The notes under the pieces are model-generated. The model ran no database searches and had not been told where the DNA came from. It saw only the letters and a list, made by a program, of their open reading frames with translations. A stretch of DNA of 64,000 nucleotides from contig NZ_JAGGPA010000009.1 in the NCBI RefSeq assembly GCF_018614035.1, forward strand, positions 1-64,000. Direction: 5' to 3'. Position 1 is the first letter of the stretch. Each line of letters opens with the position of its first letter. This stretch comes from Streptomyces sp. ISL-96 (GTDB lineage Bacteria; Actinomycetota; Actinomycetes; Streptomycetales; Streptomycetaceae). Shown in pieces: positions 56,760 to 64,000 of this stretch. Position numbers and translations under genes: made by a program.

Positions 56760-57367
56760 GCGGCAGCACATCGGCCCAGACTGCCCGTGCCGTCCAGGCC
56801 CGCCGACAGCACACCGAGAAGCTCCTCGCCCGGGTCCGGGACACGCTCGCGGCGATGCGCAAGGAACGGGCCCCGGTGACCGTCCGGACCGTCGAACGAC
56901 GTGCCGGCGTCTCCCGCGCCTTCCTCTATCAGAACGCCACCGCCCGGCAGTTGGTCACCGAGGCCGTCGCCCAGGCCGAGGGCCGCCAGGCCCGCAGCAG
57001 ACAGGAAACCGCCGAGGCGGTGGACGCGTCCTGGCGGGAGCGCGCGCTGAACGCCGAGGACGCGCTGCGGCAGGCAGTGGCGGAGATCCAGTCGCAACGC
57101 CGACACATCGGCGAGCTCATGGGCCGCATCCGGGACCTTGAGCTGGACCTGCCCGCCGACGCCGTCCAACGGCTGGTCACCGAGAACACCACCCTCAAGC
57201 AGCAGTTCCGCGCACTGACCGCGGATCACCACACTCTGACGAACCGCCTCGCCGCCGCCCGGGACAACAACCGTTCTCAGGACCGAAAGATCGCCGAACT
57301 CCAAGCGCTCCTCCTCGAACAACAGCCGACGGCATCCGTCCGTCATCTCCGTCCTCTTCAGGGGTGA
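56756..57367 (+). CDS. tnpC: Tn554 TnpC-like accessory protein (DUF6262)
   Basis: The 203-residue protein starts at ATG 56756 inside an ATGA overlap (MSGSTSAQTARAVQARRQHT). An N-terminal helical domain with a TetR-like HTH (VTVRTVERRAGVSRAFLYQN) is followed by a long coiled coil (about 85-190, for example LRQAVAEIQSQRRHIGELMG). TnpC of Tn554 promotes efficiency and orientation of transposition; DUF6262 proteins fill that slot in actinobacterial trios. Confidence 0.85.
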   Translation: MSGSTSAQTARAVQARRQHTEKLLARVRDTLAAMRKERAPVTVRTVERRAGVSRAFLYQNATARQLVTEAVAQAEGRQARSRQETAEAVDASWRERALNAEDALRQAVAEIQSQRRHIGELMGRIRDLELDLPADAVQRLVTENTTLKQQFRALTADHHTLTNRLAAARDNNRSQDRKIAELQALLLEQQPTASVRHLRPLQG

Positions 57368-57391
57368 ACTCGATCGAAGACGCGGCGGCGT

Positions 57392-58327
57392 TCAGCGCGG
57401 AATCACCCAGTCCGGCGTCCATGTCCTGGCGGCGTCGTGGCCGGCCGCTGTGGCGGCGAGGTGGGCGCGGAGGGTGGCCAGCGCTGAGTGGGGGTTGTCG
57501 CGGTGCCAGAGGAGCGAGTGCGGGTAAACGGGCGTCGGGTCGGTCACCGGGATGCGGCGCAGGCCGTGGCCGGTGGGCCAGACGAGGCGGGTCTGCTCGC
57601 CCATGAAGGTGGCCAGGGCCGGGGTGTCGGCGATGGTGTCGAGGAGCGCGTCGGAGCCGAAGTTGGGGCCGGTCGCCTCGATGGTGAGGCCGAACTCGGC
57701 GATGAGGTCGTCATAGTAGGCGGCCCACTCGGTACCGGGGACGATGCCGGGCATCCAGATCCGGTGCCCGGTGAGCTGAGCGACGGTCACTGACCGGGCG
57801 CCCGCCAGGGTGTGGGCGGGGCCGGTGAGGAGCTGGAGCGGCTCGTCGAGCACCCGGACGGACTCGATGTCCGTGGGAAGGGGCCGGCCGGGCGCGGCGA
57901 CGGCGCGGAAGGACGCGTCGATCGCACCGGACCGGATGGCGGCGACGGCCGTCTCGATGTCGAACAGCATCATCACGTCGAGCTCGATGTCGGGGTGTGC
58001 CTGGTGGAAGCCGCGCATCAGGCCCGACTGCGCGCTGCGCGAGGCGATTACGTCGACGCGCAGCGGACGGCGACCGGTGCGCACGGACGCGGCCGCGCGC
58101 TCGGCGACGCGCAGCAGCTCGCGCGCGTGGGGCAGGAACGCCTGCCCGTCGATGGTGAGCTCGGCGCCGCGCGGGGTACGGGTGAACAGCCGCACGCCGA
58201 GGTTGCGCTCCAGCGTGGCGATGCGCTTGGAGACGGCCTGCTGGGTGACCGCCAGCTCGGCGGCGGCCTCCTGGAACTGCCCCGCGTCGGCCGCGACGAC
58301 GAAGGTCCGGACGGTGTCGAGGTCCAT
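57392..58327 (-). CDS. LysR-family transcriptional regulator (transposon cargo)
   Basis: The 311-residue regulator has the HTH at about 17-40 (FQEAAAELAVTQQAVSKRIA, TLERNLGVRLFTR) and a two-lobed substrate-binding domain from about 90 (LRVDVIASRSAQSGLMRGFH). It reads away from the MFS gene; the 134-bp gap holds a perfect inverted repeat. This is the classic layout of a LysR activator controlling a divergent efflux gene. Confidence 0.92.
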   Translation of the reverse strand: MDLDTVRTFVVAADAGQFQEAAAELAVTQQAVSKRIATLERNLGVRLFTRTPRGAELTIDGQAFLPHARELLRVAERAAASVRTGRRPLRVDVIASRSAQSGLMRGFHQAHPDIELDVMMLFDIETAVAAIRSGAIDASFRAVAAPGRPLPTDIESVRVLDEPLQLLTGPAHTLAGARSVTVAQLTGHRIWMPGIVPGTEWAAYYDDLIAEFGLTIEATGPNFGSDALLDTIADTPALATFMGEQTRLVWPTGHGLRRIPVTDPTPVYPHSLLWHRDNPHSALATLRAHLAATAAGHDAARTWTPDWVIPR

Positions 58328-58342
58328 GCCGACACTCTATGA

Positions 58343-58361
58343 CCACAACCGTAGGTTGTGG
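58343..58361. promoter_or_regulatory. Inverted repeat, candidate LysR operator
   Basis: CCACAACC-GTA-GGTTGTGG is a perfect 8-bp inverted repeat, 15 bp from the LysR start and about 100 bp from the MFS start, in the place of an autoregulatory LysR site. Confidence 0.65.
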
Positions 58362-58461
58362 CTAGGTGGCCCTGCGGTTGTTTGATCCCAGGGTATGGAG
58401 CTCGCTTTGATGCTTCCGATCGTGGATCGGTTGTGCGAATGAGTGGCGAGGGGTGGCAGGC

Positions 58462-59706
58462 ATGAGGAGCGGGCATCGGCTGGGGCGGCGGTTCGGGTGG
58501 CTCTGGGGAGCGTACGGAACCAGCGAGCTCGGCACGTGGCTCGCCTTCGGCGCGTTCCCGCTGATCGCCATCCAGGTGCTGCACGCCGGACCGGCCGAGG
58601 TCGCCGCGCTCTCCTCCGTAGGGGCTGCGGTGGGCGCGGCTGTGGCGGTGCCGCTCGGCCCGTGGGTGGAGTTCCGCCGCAAGCGGCCGGTGCTGATCGC
58701 GATGGACCTGGTGCGGTTCGCGGCGCTACTCACGATTCCCACCGCGTTCGCGCTCGGCGTGCTCACCTTTCTTCAGCTCCTGCTGGTCTCGGTCGTCGTC
58801 GCGGCGGCCGACATCACCTTCCGCGCCGCCTCCGGCGCGTACCTGAAGACGCTGCTGCCGGCCGAGGACCTGCTCATCGCCAACGCCCGATTCGAGTCGA
58901 CGGCCTGGACGACCACGATCATCGGACCGCCGCTGGGCGGCGCGGCGATCGGGCTCCTCGGTCCGGTGGTGACGGTGGTGGCCGACGCGGTCAGCTACCT
59001 GCTCTCGGCCCTGGGCATCAGCGCGACGGGCGGGCACGAGCCGCAGCCCGAGCGCCGGGAGGCCGCGCGCATGCGGGCCGGGGACCTGCTCAACGGTTGG
59101 CGGCACATCCTCGCCGACGCGACTCTGCGTCCGCTGTTCTTCAACACCGCCTTGTTCAACGGCCTGGTGATGGCCACCCAGCCGCTGCTTGCCATCCTGA
59201 TGCTCGGCCAACTCGGGTTCACACCGTGGCAGTACGGCCTCGCCTTCGCCGTGCCCTCGATTGGCGGCCTGCTCGGTTCAAGGCTGGCCCGACCGCTCGT
59301 CACCCGGTTCGGACAGCACCAGGTCCTCATCATGGCCGGGGCGCTGCGCGCGCTCTGGCCCGTCGGCCTGGCCTTCCTGGGGCCGGGCACCGGCGGTCTG
59401 CTGCTGGTGATCGGCGTCGAGCTCGGACTCATCTTCTGCTGCGGGGTCTTCAACCCCGTCTACGCCACCTACCGCCTCGAACGCACCGCGACCGACCGGG
59501 TCACCCGCACACTGTCCGCCTGGGCGGTGACGACCAAGGCCTCGACCGCGCTCCTGGCGGCCGTCTGGGGCGTGCTGGGCGGCTTACTCGGCCCGCGCAC
59601 GGCCATCGGCCTGGCCGGCGTGCTCCTGCTGGCGACCCCGCTGCTGCTCCCCCGACACGACCACGCGCCACAGCACGAGCCGGGACCGGCGCGTAGCCGC
59701 ACATGA
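58462..59706 (+). CDS. MFS transporter, probable drug efflux (transposon cargo)
   Basis: The 414-residue membrane protein has about 10-12 helices (for example LLLVSVVVAAADITF, LLLVIGVELGLIFCCGVF). It carries the loop signature GPWVEFRRKRPVLIAMDLVR between helices 2 and 3, as in MFS exporters of the EntS/macrolide type. ATG 58462 is preferred (GAGGGG nine bases upstream) over GTG 58453. As cargo of a transposon under a LysR gene it is a candidate resistance determinant, but the substrate cannot be read from sequence. Confidence 0.88.
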   Translation: MRSGHRLGRRFGWLWGAYGTSELGTWLAFGAFPLIAIQVLHAGPAEVAALSSVGAAVGAAVAVPLGPWVEFRRKRPVLIAMDLVRFAALLTIPTAFALGVLTFLQLLLVSVVVAAADITFRAASGAYLKTLLPAEDLLIANARFESTAWTTTIIGPPLGGAAIGLLGPVVTVVADAVSYLLSALGISATGGHEPQPERREAARMRAGDLLNGWRHILADATLRPLFFNTALFNGLVMATQPLLAILMLGQLGFTPWQYGLAFAVPSIGGLLGSRLARPLVTRFGQHQVLIMAGALRALWPVGLAFLGPGTGGLLLVIGVELGLIFCCGVFNPVYATYRLERTATDRVTRTLSAWAVTTKASTALLAAVWGVLGGLLGPRTAIGLAGVLLLATPLLLPRHDHAPQHEPGPARSRT

Positions 59707-59817
59707 CACACCGCAACTCGCCACTGAAGCCCGCAGGCCGCAGCTGGTCCGCCGATCAGTGTCCGAGCTGACCAGGCACCACCAAGCAAGGCACCACCAA
59801 GCAAGGAGAACACTCGC

Positions 59818-60417
59818 GTGAGCACTGTCCCCGCACTTGACCCCGCGCACACCGCTCTTCTCGTCATGGACTACCAGCCCGCGATTCTGGCCCTTCTGCC
59901 GGAAGGCGGGGACTGCGAAGCCCTGCTCGGCCGCGTGGAAGGGGCCATCGCCGGCGTTCGCGCCACCGGCGGCACCATCGCCTACGTCCGCGTCGGCTTC
60001 ACTGAGGCCGACTGGGACGCGATCCCGGCCACCAACAAGTCCTTCGCCCCGGTGGCCCAGCACCGTGTCATGCACCATGAGGACCCTGCCGCTGCCATCC
60101 ACGAGCGCCTGGCTCCCCAGGACGGCGACATCATGGTGCGCAAGATCCGCTACGGCGGCATATCCACCACCGACCTCGACCAGCAGCTGCGCGAGCGCGG
60201 CATCACCACTCTGGTCGTCTCCGGCATCAGTACCAGCGGCGTCGTCCTGTCTACCGTCATCGACGCGGCCGACCGCGACTACCAGCTCTACGTCCTGTCC
60301 GACGGCGTCGCCGACCCTGATACCGAAGTCCACAATGTCCTACTCCATCGCGTCTTCCCCTCTCGGGCCCACATCATCGACACCGCTGAGTTGCACACCC
60401 TGCTGGGGGTCGACTGA
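59818..60417 (+). CDS. Isochorismatase-family protein lacking the usual Cys (transposon cargo)
   Basis: The 199-residue protein starts at GTG 59818 with AAGGAGA upstream. The fold is shown by HTALLVMDYQPAIL (catalytic Asp), MVRKIRYGGISTTDL (Lys) and TLVVSGISTSGVVLSTVIDA. In canonical cysteine hydrolases the last block is GxxTxxCVxxT; here Val stands where the nucleophilic Cys belongs. The protein may therefore use another chemistry (isochorismatase itself lacks the Cys) or be non-catalytic. It follows the MFS gene by 111 bp, within which a 16-bp tandem duplication (about 59775-59804) sits before the ribosome site. Confidence 0.85.
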   Translation: MSTVPALDPAHTALLVMDYQPAILALLPEGGDCEALLGRVEGAIAGVRATGGTIAYVRVGFTEADWDAIPATNKSFAPVAQHRVMHHEDPAAAIHERLAPQDGDIMVRKIRYGGISTTDLDQQLRERGITTLVVSGISTSGVVLSTVIDAADRDYQLYVLSDGVADPDTEVHNVLLHRVFPSRAHIIDTAELHTLLGVD

Positions 60418-60764
60418 CTCGAACCGCCGAGCCGATCCCACCCACGGCCGCCGCATCCCAGGACCCGGCCCAGCAGCAGCCCAGAGCTCTCACAGGCCCC
60501 TACCGCGCCCGCCGCCGCGCGAAGCGGGTACGCGAAGCCGTTACGCCCTCCGCCGGTGTTTCGGCTCCCGGCACCCTACGAGCCGGTGACCAGCGCAAAC
60601 GTCACCGCCGAGATAGCCACGGCGGTGACGGCCATCCGCACCGGGGTCATCCCTCTTCAGCCGCGTCCGGATCGCGCAGGGGCCGTAGCCCGCCGGGCAG
60701 CTCAGGCAGCGGGAGCGAGTACCGGCCGAGCATGTTGACGTGACCCGAGACAACTTCCGACCGT
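60418..60764. other. Non-coding stretch inside the transposon
   Basis: No convincing gene lies in these 347 bases. On the minus strand two tiny overlapping frames follow the GT2 gene (one ending ..LPELPGGLRPLRDPDAAEEG, the next MTPVRMAVTAVAISAVTFAL then VTGS, coupled by ATGA). They could be real micro-proteins but have no support beyond the overlap. Confidence 0.4.
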
Positions 60765-61646
60765 TCAGAGGATCGGCGGGCGGCCCAACCGGGTCATACG
60801 CCACACCGTGCGCCACTTCATCGGCCTGCGCGGACCGCAGGGCGTTCGGACGCCCTCGAGGAAACCGCCCCACCATGCCTTCAGCCCGGCCACGGAACGG
60901 ATACGCGCCATCATGAGGGAGATCCACACGCCGAGATACACCGGGACCAAGGCGGCGGGGAGTCGGCGGCGGGCCAGCCACACCCTGTTCCGCGCGGTGA
61001 ACCGGTAGTAGACCGCGTGCCGGGCCGGAGACGTCTTCGGATGCTGGAGGACGAGTTCGGGTTCGTACAGGATCTTCCAACCCGCATCGAGCGCACGCCA
61101 GGCCAAATCGGACTCTTCATGCCCGAAGAAGAACTCCGAAGCCCAGAGACCGGTCTCGTTGAGCATGGGCATCGAGAAGGCGTGCCCACCACCGAGGAAT
61201 GCGGTCACCAGCCCACGGCGCATCGGATCGTCAGCCCGCAGCCGGGGTACCCAGCGCCGCTCAGTGTGTCCATGTTCATCGGCGACCCGGAACCCGATGA
61301 TCCCCAGCCGGGGGTCCGCCGCGAACAGCTGCCGGACCTTGCGGAACACGTCGGCGGAGATGAGCAGGCCGTCGTCGTCCAGCTCGATGACGACGTCGAC
61401 CTCGCCCGATTCGCGCAGCATCTCCAAGCCGACGTTACGGCCTCCCGGACAGCCCAGGTTCTTCTCAAGCGGGACCTTGGTCACGTTCGCCGCTACGTCT
61501 ACGTCGGCGAGGGGAGTCGCATTGCCGATCAGCACCACTCGCACCGCAGGCACATCCTGCTTCTCCACCGAGGCGAGCAGAGCCGCCAACTCGCGCGGGC
61601 GAGTGCCCATCGTCACGATGACGACTCCAAGGCGCGGCAGTGACAT
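60765..61646 (-). CDS. Family 2 glycosyltransferase, intact homologue carried by the transposon
   Basis: This 293-residue GT-A enzyme starts MSLPRLGVVIVTMGTRPREL. The nucleotide-sugar site is VVIELDDDGLLI (DxD), then GGGHAFSMPMLNE, FFFGHEESDLAWRALDAGWK (the ED/E-type catalytic base region) and a C-terminal basic helix with a possible membrane-associated segment (LVPVYLGVWISLMMARIRS). It is plainly homologous, end to end, to the split gene at 52339/61785. It lies inside the inserted element in opposite orientation, starting ~140 bp from its right end. It may replace the function the insertion destroyed. Donor and acceptor are unknown. Confidence 0.9.
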   Translation of the reverse strand: MSLPRLGVVIVTMGTRPRELAALLASVEKQDVPAVRVVLIGNATPLADVDVAANVTKVPLEKNLGCPGGRNVGLEMLRESGEVDVVIELDDDGLLISADVFRKVRQLFAADPRLGIIGFRVADEHGHTERRWVPRLRADDPMRRGLVTAFLGGGHAFSMPMLNETGLWASEFFFGHEESDLAWRALDAGWKILYEPELVLQHPKTSPARHAVYYRFTARNRVWLARRRLPAALVPVYLGVWISLMMARIRSVAGLKAWWGGFLEGVRTPCGPRRPMKWRTVWRMTRLGRPPIL

Positions 61647-61784
61647 AGCAGCGAACTCCAGTAGTCGGCGAAGATGCCGATGCTAGCCGCGAACGAAGCC
61701 CTCTCCGCACATCACACACATGCCTGCGAGGTAACTCTCCTGGTCACATGGCGCGAGCGCTCTTCGGAGGGAAGAAAACACGAG

Positions 61785-62135
61785 GAAACCGATCTCGCCT
61801 GGCGCGCGCTGGACGGCGGCTGGAAGATCCTCTACGAGCCGGAGCTGGTGCTTCAGCACCCGCGCACGTCCCCGGCCCGGCATGCGGTGTTCTACCGCAT
61901 GACCGCACGGAACCGGGTCTGGATGGCCCGCCGTCATCTGCCCGCCCTTCTTGTGCCGGTCTACCTCGGGACGTGGGTCGCCCTCACGTTGGCCCGCACA
62001 CGATCTGTGGCCGGTCTGCGGGCCTGGTTCGGCGGGTTCGTCGAGGGCGTGTACACGTCGTGCGGCGAGCGGCGGCCCATACGCTGGCGCACGGTGTGGC
62101 GCATGAGCCGTCTGGGGCGACCGCCGGTGATCTAA
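61785..62135 (+). pseudogene. Family 2 glycosyltransferase, 3' half (split by transposon)
   Basis: Reading on from CACGAG, the frame gives ETDLAWRALDGGWKILYEPE, LVLQHPRTSPARHAVFY and ends RLGRPPVI. That is the C-terminal ~116 residues missing from the gene that starts at 52339. It has no start codon or ribosome site of its own; upstream in-frame codons belong to the transposon end. Confidence 0.9.
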
Positions 62136-62138
62136 CCG

Positions 62139-62741
62139 GCGCGGCTTGTCTCCCGTAGCCAGTCCGGTACGGACGGCGGGGTCTTCTGGTATCGGGCCGT
62201 CGCCGTACGGCTGGCGGAGAAGTGCGTCGAACAGGCCAAGCACCTGTCCGACCCGCGTGCCGTCTCGTACTACCAGACCACGTTGGCGGATGCCGCTGCC
62301 CACGACGGCGACCACGCCACCGCCACCCGAGCTCTCGGCGCCTCGCAGACCGCCATCGAACGCTCCGGCCTTGCGCCGGGCGAGTCGTGGGCCTCGCACT
62401 TCGACATCGGCCGGTGGGCCCACCACTCGGGGATGATCCTGGCTCAGCTGGGGGACTTCAACGGGGCGTCCGAGCACCTGCACCAGGCCCTCGAAATCCA
62501 CGGCCTCGACCGCCGCCGCAGTCGCGCGATCGTCCTGGCCGACCTCGGCCAGGTCCAGCTCCGCCAAGGAGACCCGGACGCCGCCTTCGCCACCTGGGGC
62601 GACTTCGTGGTGTGCGCGGAGGGAATCAAGTCGGTCAAGGTCCACGACGCGGCCCAGGACATGCACGCCCGCCTCAGGCTATACGAGAGCGTTGCCGAAG
62701 CCCAGGAACTCCGCGACCGTGCCGCACGGTTGGTGCTGTGA
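62139..62741 (+). pseudogene. Tetratricopeptide protein, 5'-truncated
   Basis: An open frame without a credible start begins straight after the GT2 stop. It encodes about 200 residues of TPR repeats: GVFWYRAVAVRLAEKCVEQA, SYYQTTLADAAAHDGDHATA, GMILAQLGDFNGASEHLHQA, ADLGQVQLRQGDPDAAFATW. The pattern is that of the C-terminal part of Streptomyces XRE/TPR regulators of about 400 residues. The HTH-bearing N-terminus is absent, so the gene was truncated or fused here. A short version starting at TTG 62283 could be translated. Confidence 0.65.
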
Positions 62742-63033
62742 ATATCTGGAGCGAAATGGCTGTTTCGGCCGGATCGTAACTGCCGCGACCCGGTGGGCCG
62801 CGACCCGGTGTTCCGCGACGCAAAACACTTAAAAACTTGAGAGAAAGGAACCTTCCCAGCCCATCCCGTCTTTCATCACCCACACGGGTGATTGAGCGAA
62901 TTCGGGTGTGATGCGAGGGAGTTGGCGGGCTAGTGTGCTGCCGCAGCAGACAACTCCAGAGACTTTGACGGCCACCGGCCGGGACGGCAATCCCGACCGG
63001 GGCCTCACCACCCAGGAAGTCGAGACCTTCCCC
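62742..63033. other. Non-coding region before the helix-turn-helix gene
   Basis: No gene is supported. An AT-rich patch (about 62820-62848) interrupts GC-rich sequence. TTGGCG near 62922 with TAGTGT near 62932 is a loose promoter candidate, but the spacing is too short to be convincing. An in-frame TTG at 62965 offers an alternative start for the next gene. Confidence 0.4.
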
Positions 63034-64000
63034 ATGGCTGAGAAGAACCTTAGCGCGCCCGCGCGCTCCCGGTCCGGCGGTTCCGTCGCCGGCGTCCGGC
63101 ACATCAAGTTCCGGCACACGGAACGCTTCACCGTGCTCGGCAACCACCTCACCCAGCACCCCGACCTGTCGCTGACCGCGATCGGCCTCGCCGCGCACAT
63201 TCAGTCGCTGCCCGACGGGATCCGGATCGGCATCAAGGAGCTGGCGAAGAAATTCGCCGAGAGCGAGGCGCGGATCGCCGCCGCGCTGCGGGAGTTGGGT
63301 GCGTACGGCTATCTCGTGCGGTCCAAGGAGCGGACCGCCTCAGGGACGGTCGTGACCCGCACGGTCTTCTACGACAATCCGACGGCCGGGGTGCGGGCCG
63401 CCGTCGCGGACCTTGCCTGCGAGGCCGGGGAGCCGCCGGCCGATCCTCCGGCTGTGGAGGCGGCGGAGGGGCAGCCTCCGGTAGCCGCTCCGCCGCTCGT
63501 CGTGGATGTGGATGTGGATGTGGAGATGGGACCCCCGGCCATGGACACGGCCAAAACCCAGTTGCCGCTTCCCGTGCCTAAGTCCGAGCCCACTGCCGAA
63601 ATCCACCGCACCGCCGCCGACCTTCTCGCGGGGCTCCGTGGCGTCGACCCCCGGCTCAGGCTCGCCCAGGCGGAGGTGCATCGGCTCGCGCCCGCCGTCG
63701 CCGCCTGGCTGGAGCGGGGCCTCAGCGTTACCGACGTACGCCGTGCGCTGCTGGAACGGTTGCCCGACGAGCCCATCCGTCATCCCGCCGGGCTCGTCGG
63801 GCACCGGCTGGCCGTACTGTTGCCGCCACCGCTCCCCGCCACGGCGGCGACGCGTTCCTTTTACGCCCTGCCACCCGTCCGCCGCGCCCCCTTCCAGACC
63901 TGCGACGGCTGCGAGCGTGCCTTCCGGTCCGAGAAGCGCGGCGAGAGGTGCCAGGACTGCCGCTTCGAGGGCGAGGGCGACGGTGAGGACGAGGCGCGGA
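63034..64000 (+). CDS. Helix-turn-helix protein with C-terminal zinc ribbon (cut by window edge)
   Basis: From ATG 63034 (MAEKNLSAPARSRSGGSVAG) the frame stays open to the window end. The HTH region is RHTERFTVLGNHLTQHPDLS, LTAIGLAAHIQSLPDGIRIG, IKELAKKFAESEARIAAALR, a winged-helix fold like that of replication-initiator or MarR-type proteins. A Pro/Val-rich linker and a second helical region precede a zinc-ribbon-like CDGCERAFRSEKRGERCQDC. Such proteins are common in Streptomyces and their role is not known. There is no Shine-Dalgarno before 63034; TTG 62965 would add 23 residues. Confidence 0.8.
   Translation, partial: MAEKNLSAPARSRSGGSVAGVRHIKFRHTERFTVLGNHLTQHPDLSLTAIGLAAHIQSLPDGIRIGIKELAKKFAESEARIAAALRELGAYGYLVRSKERTASGTVVTRTVFYDNPTAGVRAAVADLACEAGEPPADPPAVEAAEGQPPVAAPPLVVDVDVDVEMGPPAMDTAKTQLPLPVPKSEPTAEIHRTAADLLAGLRGVDPRLRLAQAEVHRLAPAVAAWLERGLSVTDVRRALLERLPDEPIRHPAGLVGHRLAVLLPPPLPATAATRSFYALPPVRRAPFQTCDGCERAFRSEKRGERCQDCRFEGEGDGEDEAR

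Larger units (their letters stand above)
52864..61784. mobile_element. Tn554-like transposon with resistance-type cargo and a spare glycosyltransferase
   Basis: The borders are defined by the two halves of the interrupted GT2 gene, with CACGAG present at both junctions (52858-52863 and 61779-61784). The left end carries TnpA-TnpB-TnpC; the cargo is LysR, MFS, isochorismatase-like and an intact GT2 gene. The word TGTGTGATGTG occurs inverted near the ends (52954-52964 and 61708-61718), likely recombinase arm sites. There are no DDE-type terminal inverted repeats, as expected for a tyrosine-recombinase transposon. Size is about 8.9 kb. Confidence 0.88.

Noticed and set aside
1..64000. CRISPR array
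   Set aside because: No series of regularly spaced direct repeats was seen; the only short tandem repeat is the 12-bp coding minisatellite at 21606.

Overview
The window is high-G+C actinobacterial DNA and almost certainly a Streptomyces chromosome. Supporting signs are the cslA-glxA-cslZ surface-glycan cluster with its LPMO, class E and class F sortases with LAxTG substrates, GTG/TTG starts, a DasR-type operator and many Streptomyces-only families (DUF6412, SEC-C/TPR, DUF3830). From memory, roughly 29-46.7 kb follows the gene order of the S. coelicolor SCO2828-SCO2838 neighbourhood; I could not run a search.

1-13.4 kb is a defence island of slightly lower G+C. It starts with the N-terminal part of an HNH-nuclease-like gene cut by the window edge. 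A C5-cytosine methyltransferase faces a minus-strand six-gene run: DruF-like, DruG-like, a 1862-residue DruE-type helicase with DUF1998, a NaeI-type endonuclease, an NgoMIV-type endonuclease and a Vsr nickase. This reads as a Druantia type II-like system (methyltransferase + F + G + E) with a GCCGGC restriction module embedded in it. The two endonucleases belong to different architectures whose prototypes cut the same site. A decayed IS110 transposase marks the right edge.

13.5-46.7 kb is mostly core. It holds a SEC-C/TPR protein, class E sortase, DUF6412-YidC, a FAH-family enzyme, a Gfo/Idh/MocA dehydrogenase divergent from a ROK regulator, an LAxTG surface protein, a frameshifted GntR regulator, an alpha/beta hydrolase, a truncated FAD oxidoreductase, a secreted phosphodiesterase and a NagD-like phosphatase. 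Next come a class F sortase with a secreted partner, CbtB-CbtA under a cobalamin riboswitch, the csl cluster, two identical tRNA-Lys(CTT) genes flanking a cell-wall hydrolase/SPFH/LPMO/amidohydrolase block, an IclR regulator and an EhuBCDA-type ectoine ABC transporter.

46.7-63 kb is accessory DNA of at least two layers. A 4.8-kb segment (Uma2 nuclease, IS630 remnant, a wall-anchored protein with a PD-(D/E)XK-like domain, two overlapping hypothetical genes) is bounded by an imperfect ~127-bp repeat of the 3' end of the DUF3830 gene. Beyond it a Tn554-like transposon (TnpA-TnpB-TnpC) of about 8.9 kb has split a family 2 glycosyltransferase gene at a CACGAG core. It carries a LysR/MFS/isochorismatase cargo and, strikingly, an intact homologue of the very glycosyltransferase it interrupts. 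Core-type sequence resumes with a helix-turn-helix gene running off the right edge.

Several genes look damaged: GntR and amidohydrolase by single-base indels, the oxidoreductase by deletion, the glycosyltransferase by insertion and a TPR gene by loss of its 5' end. The two single-base indels need checking against raw reads before being treated as biology.
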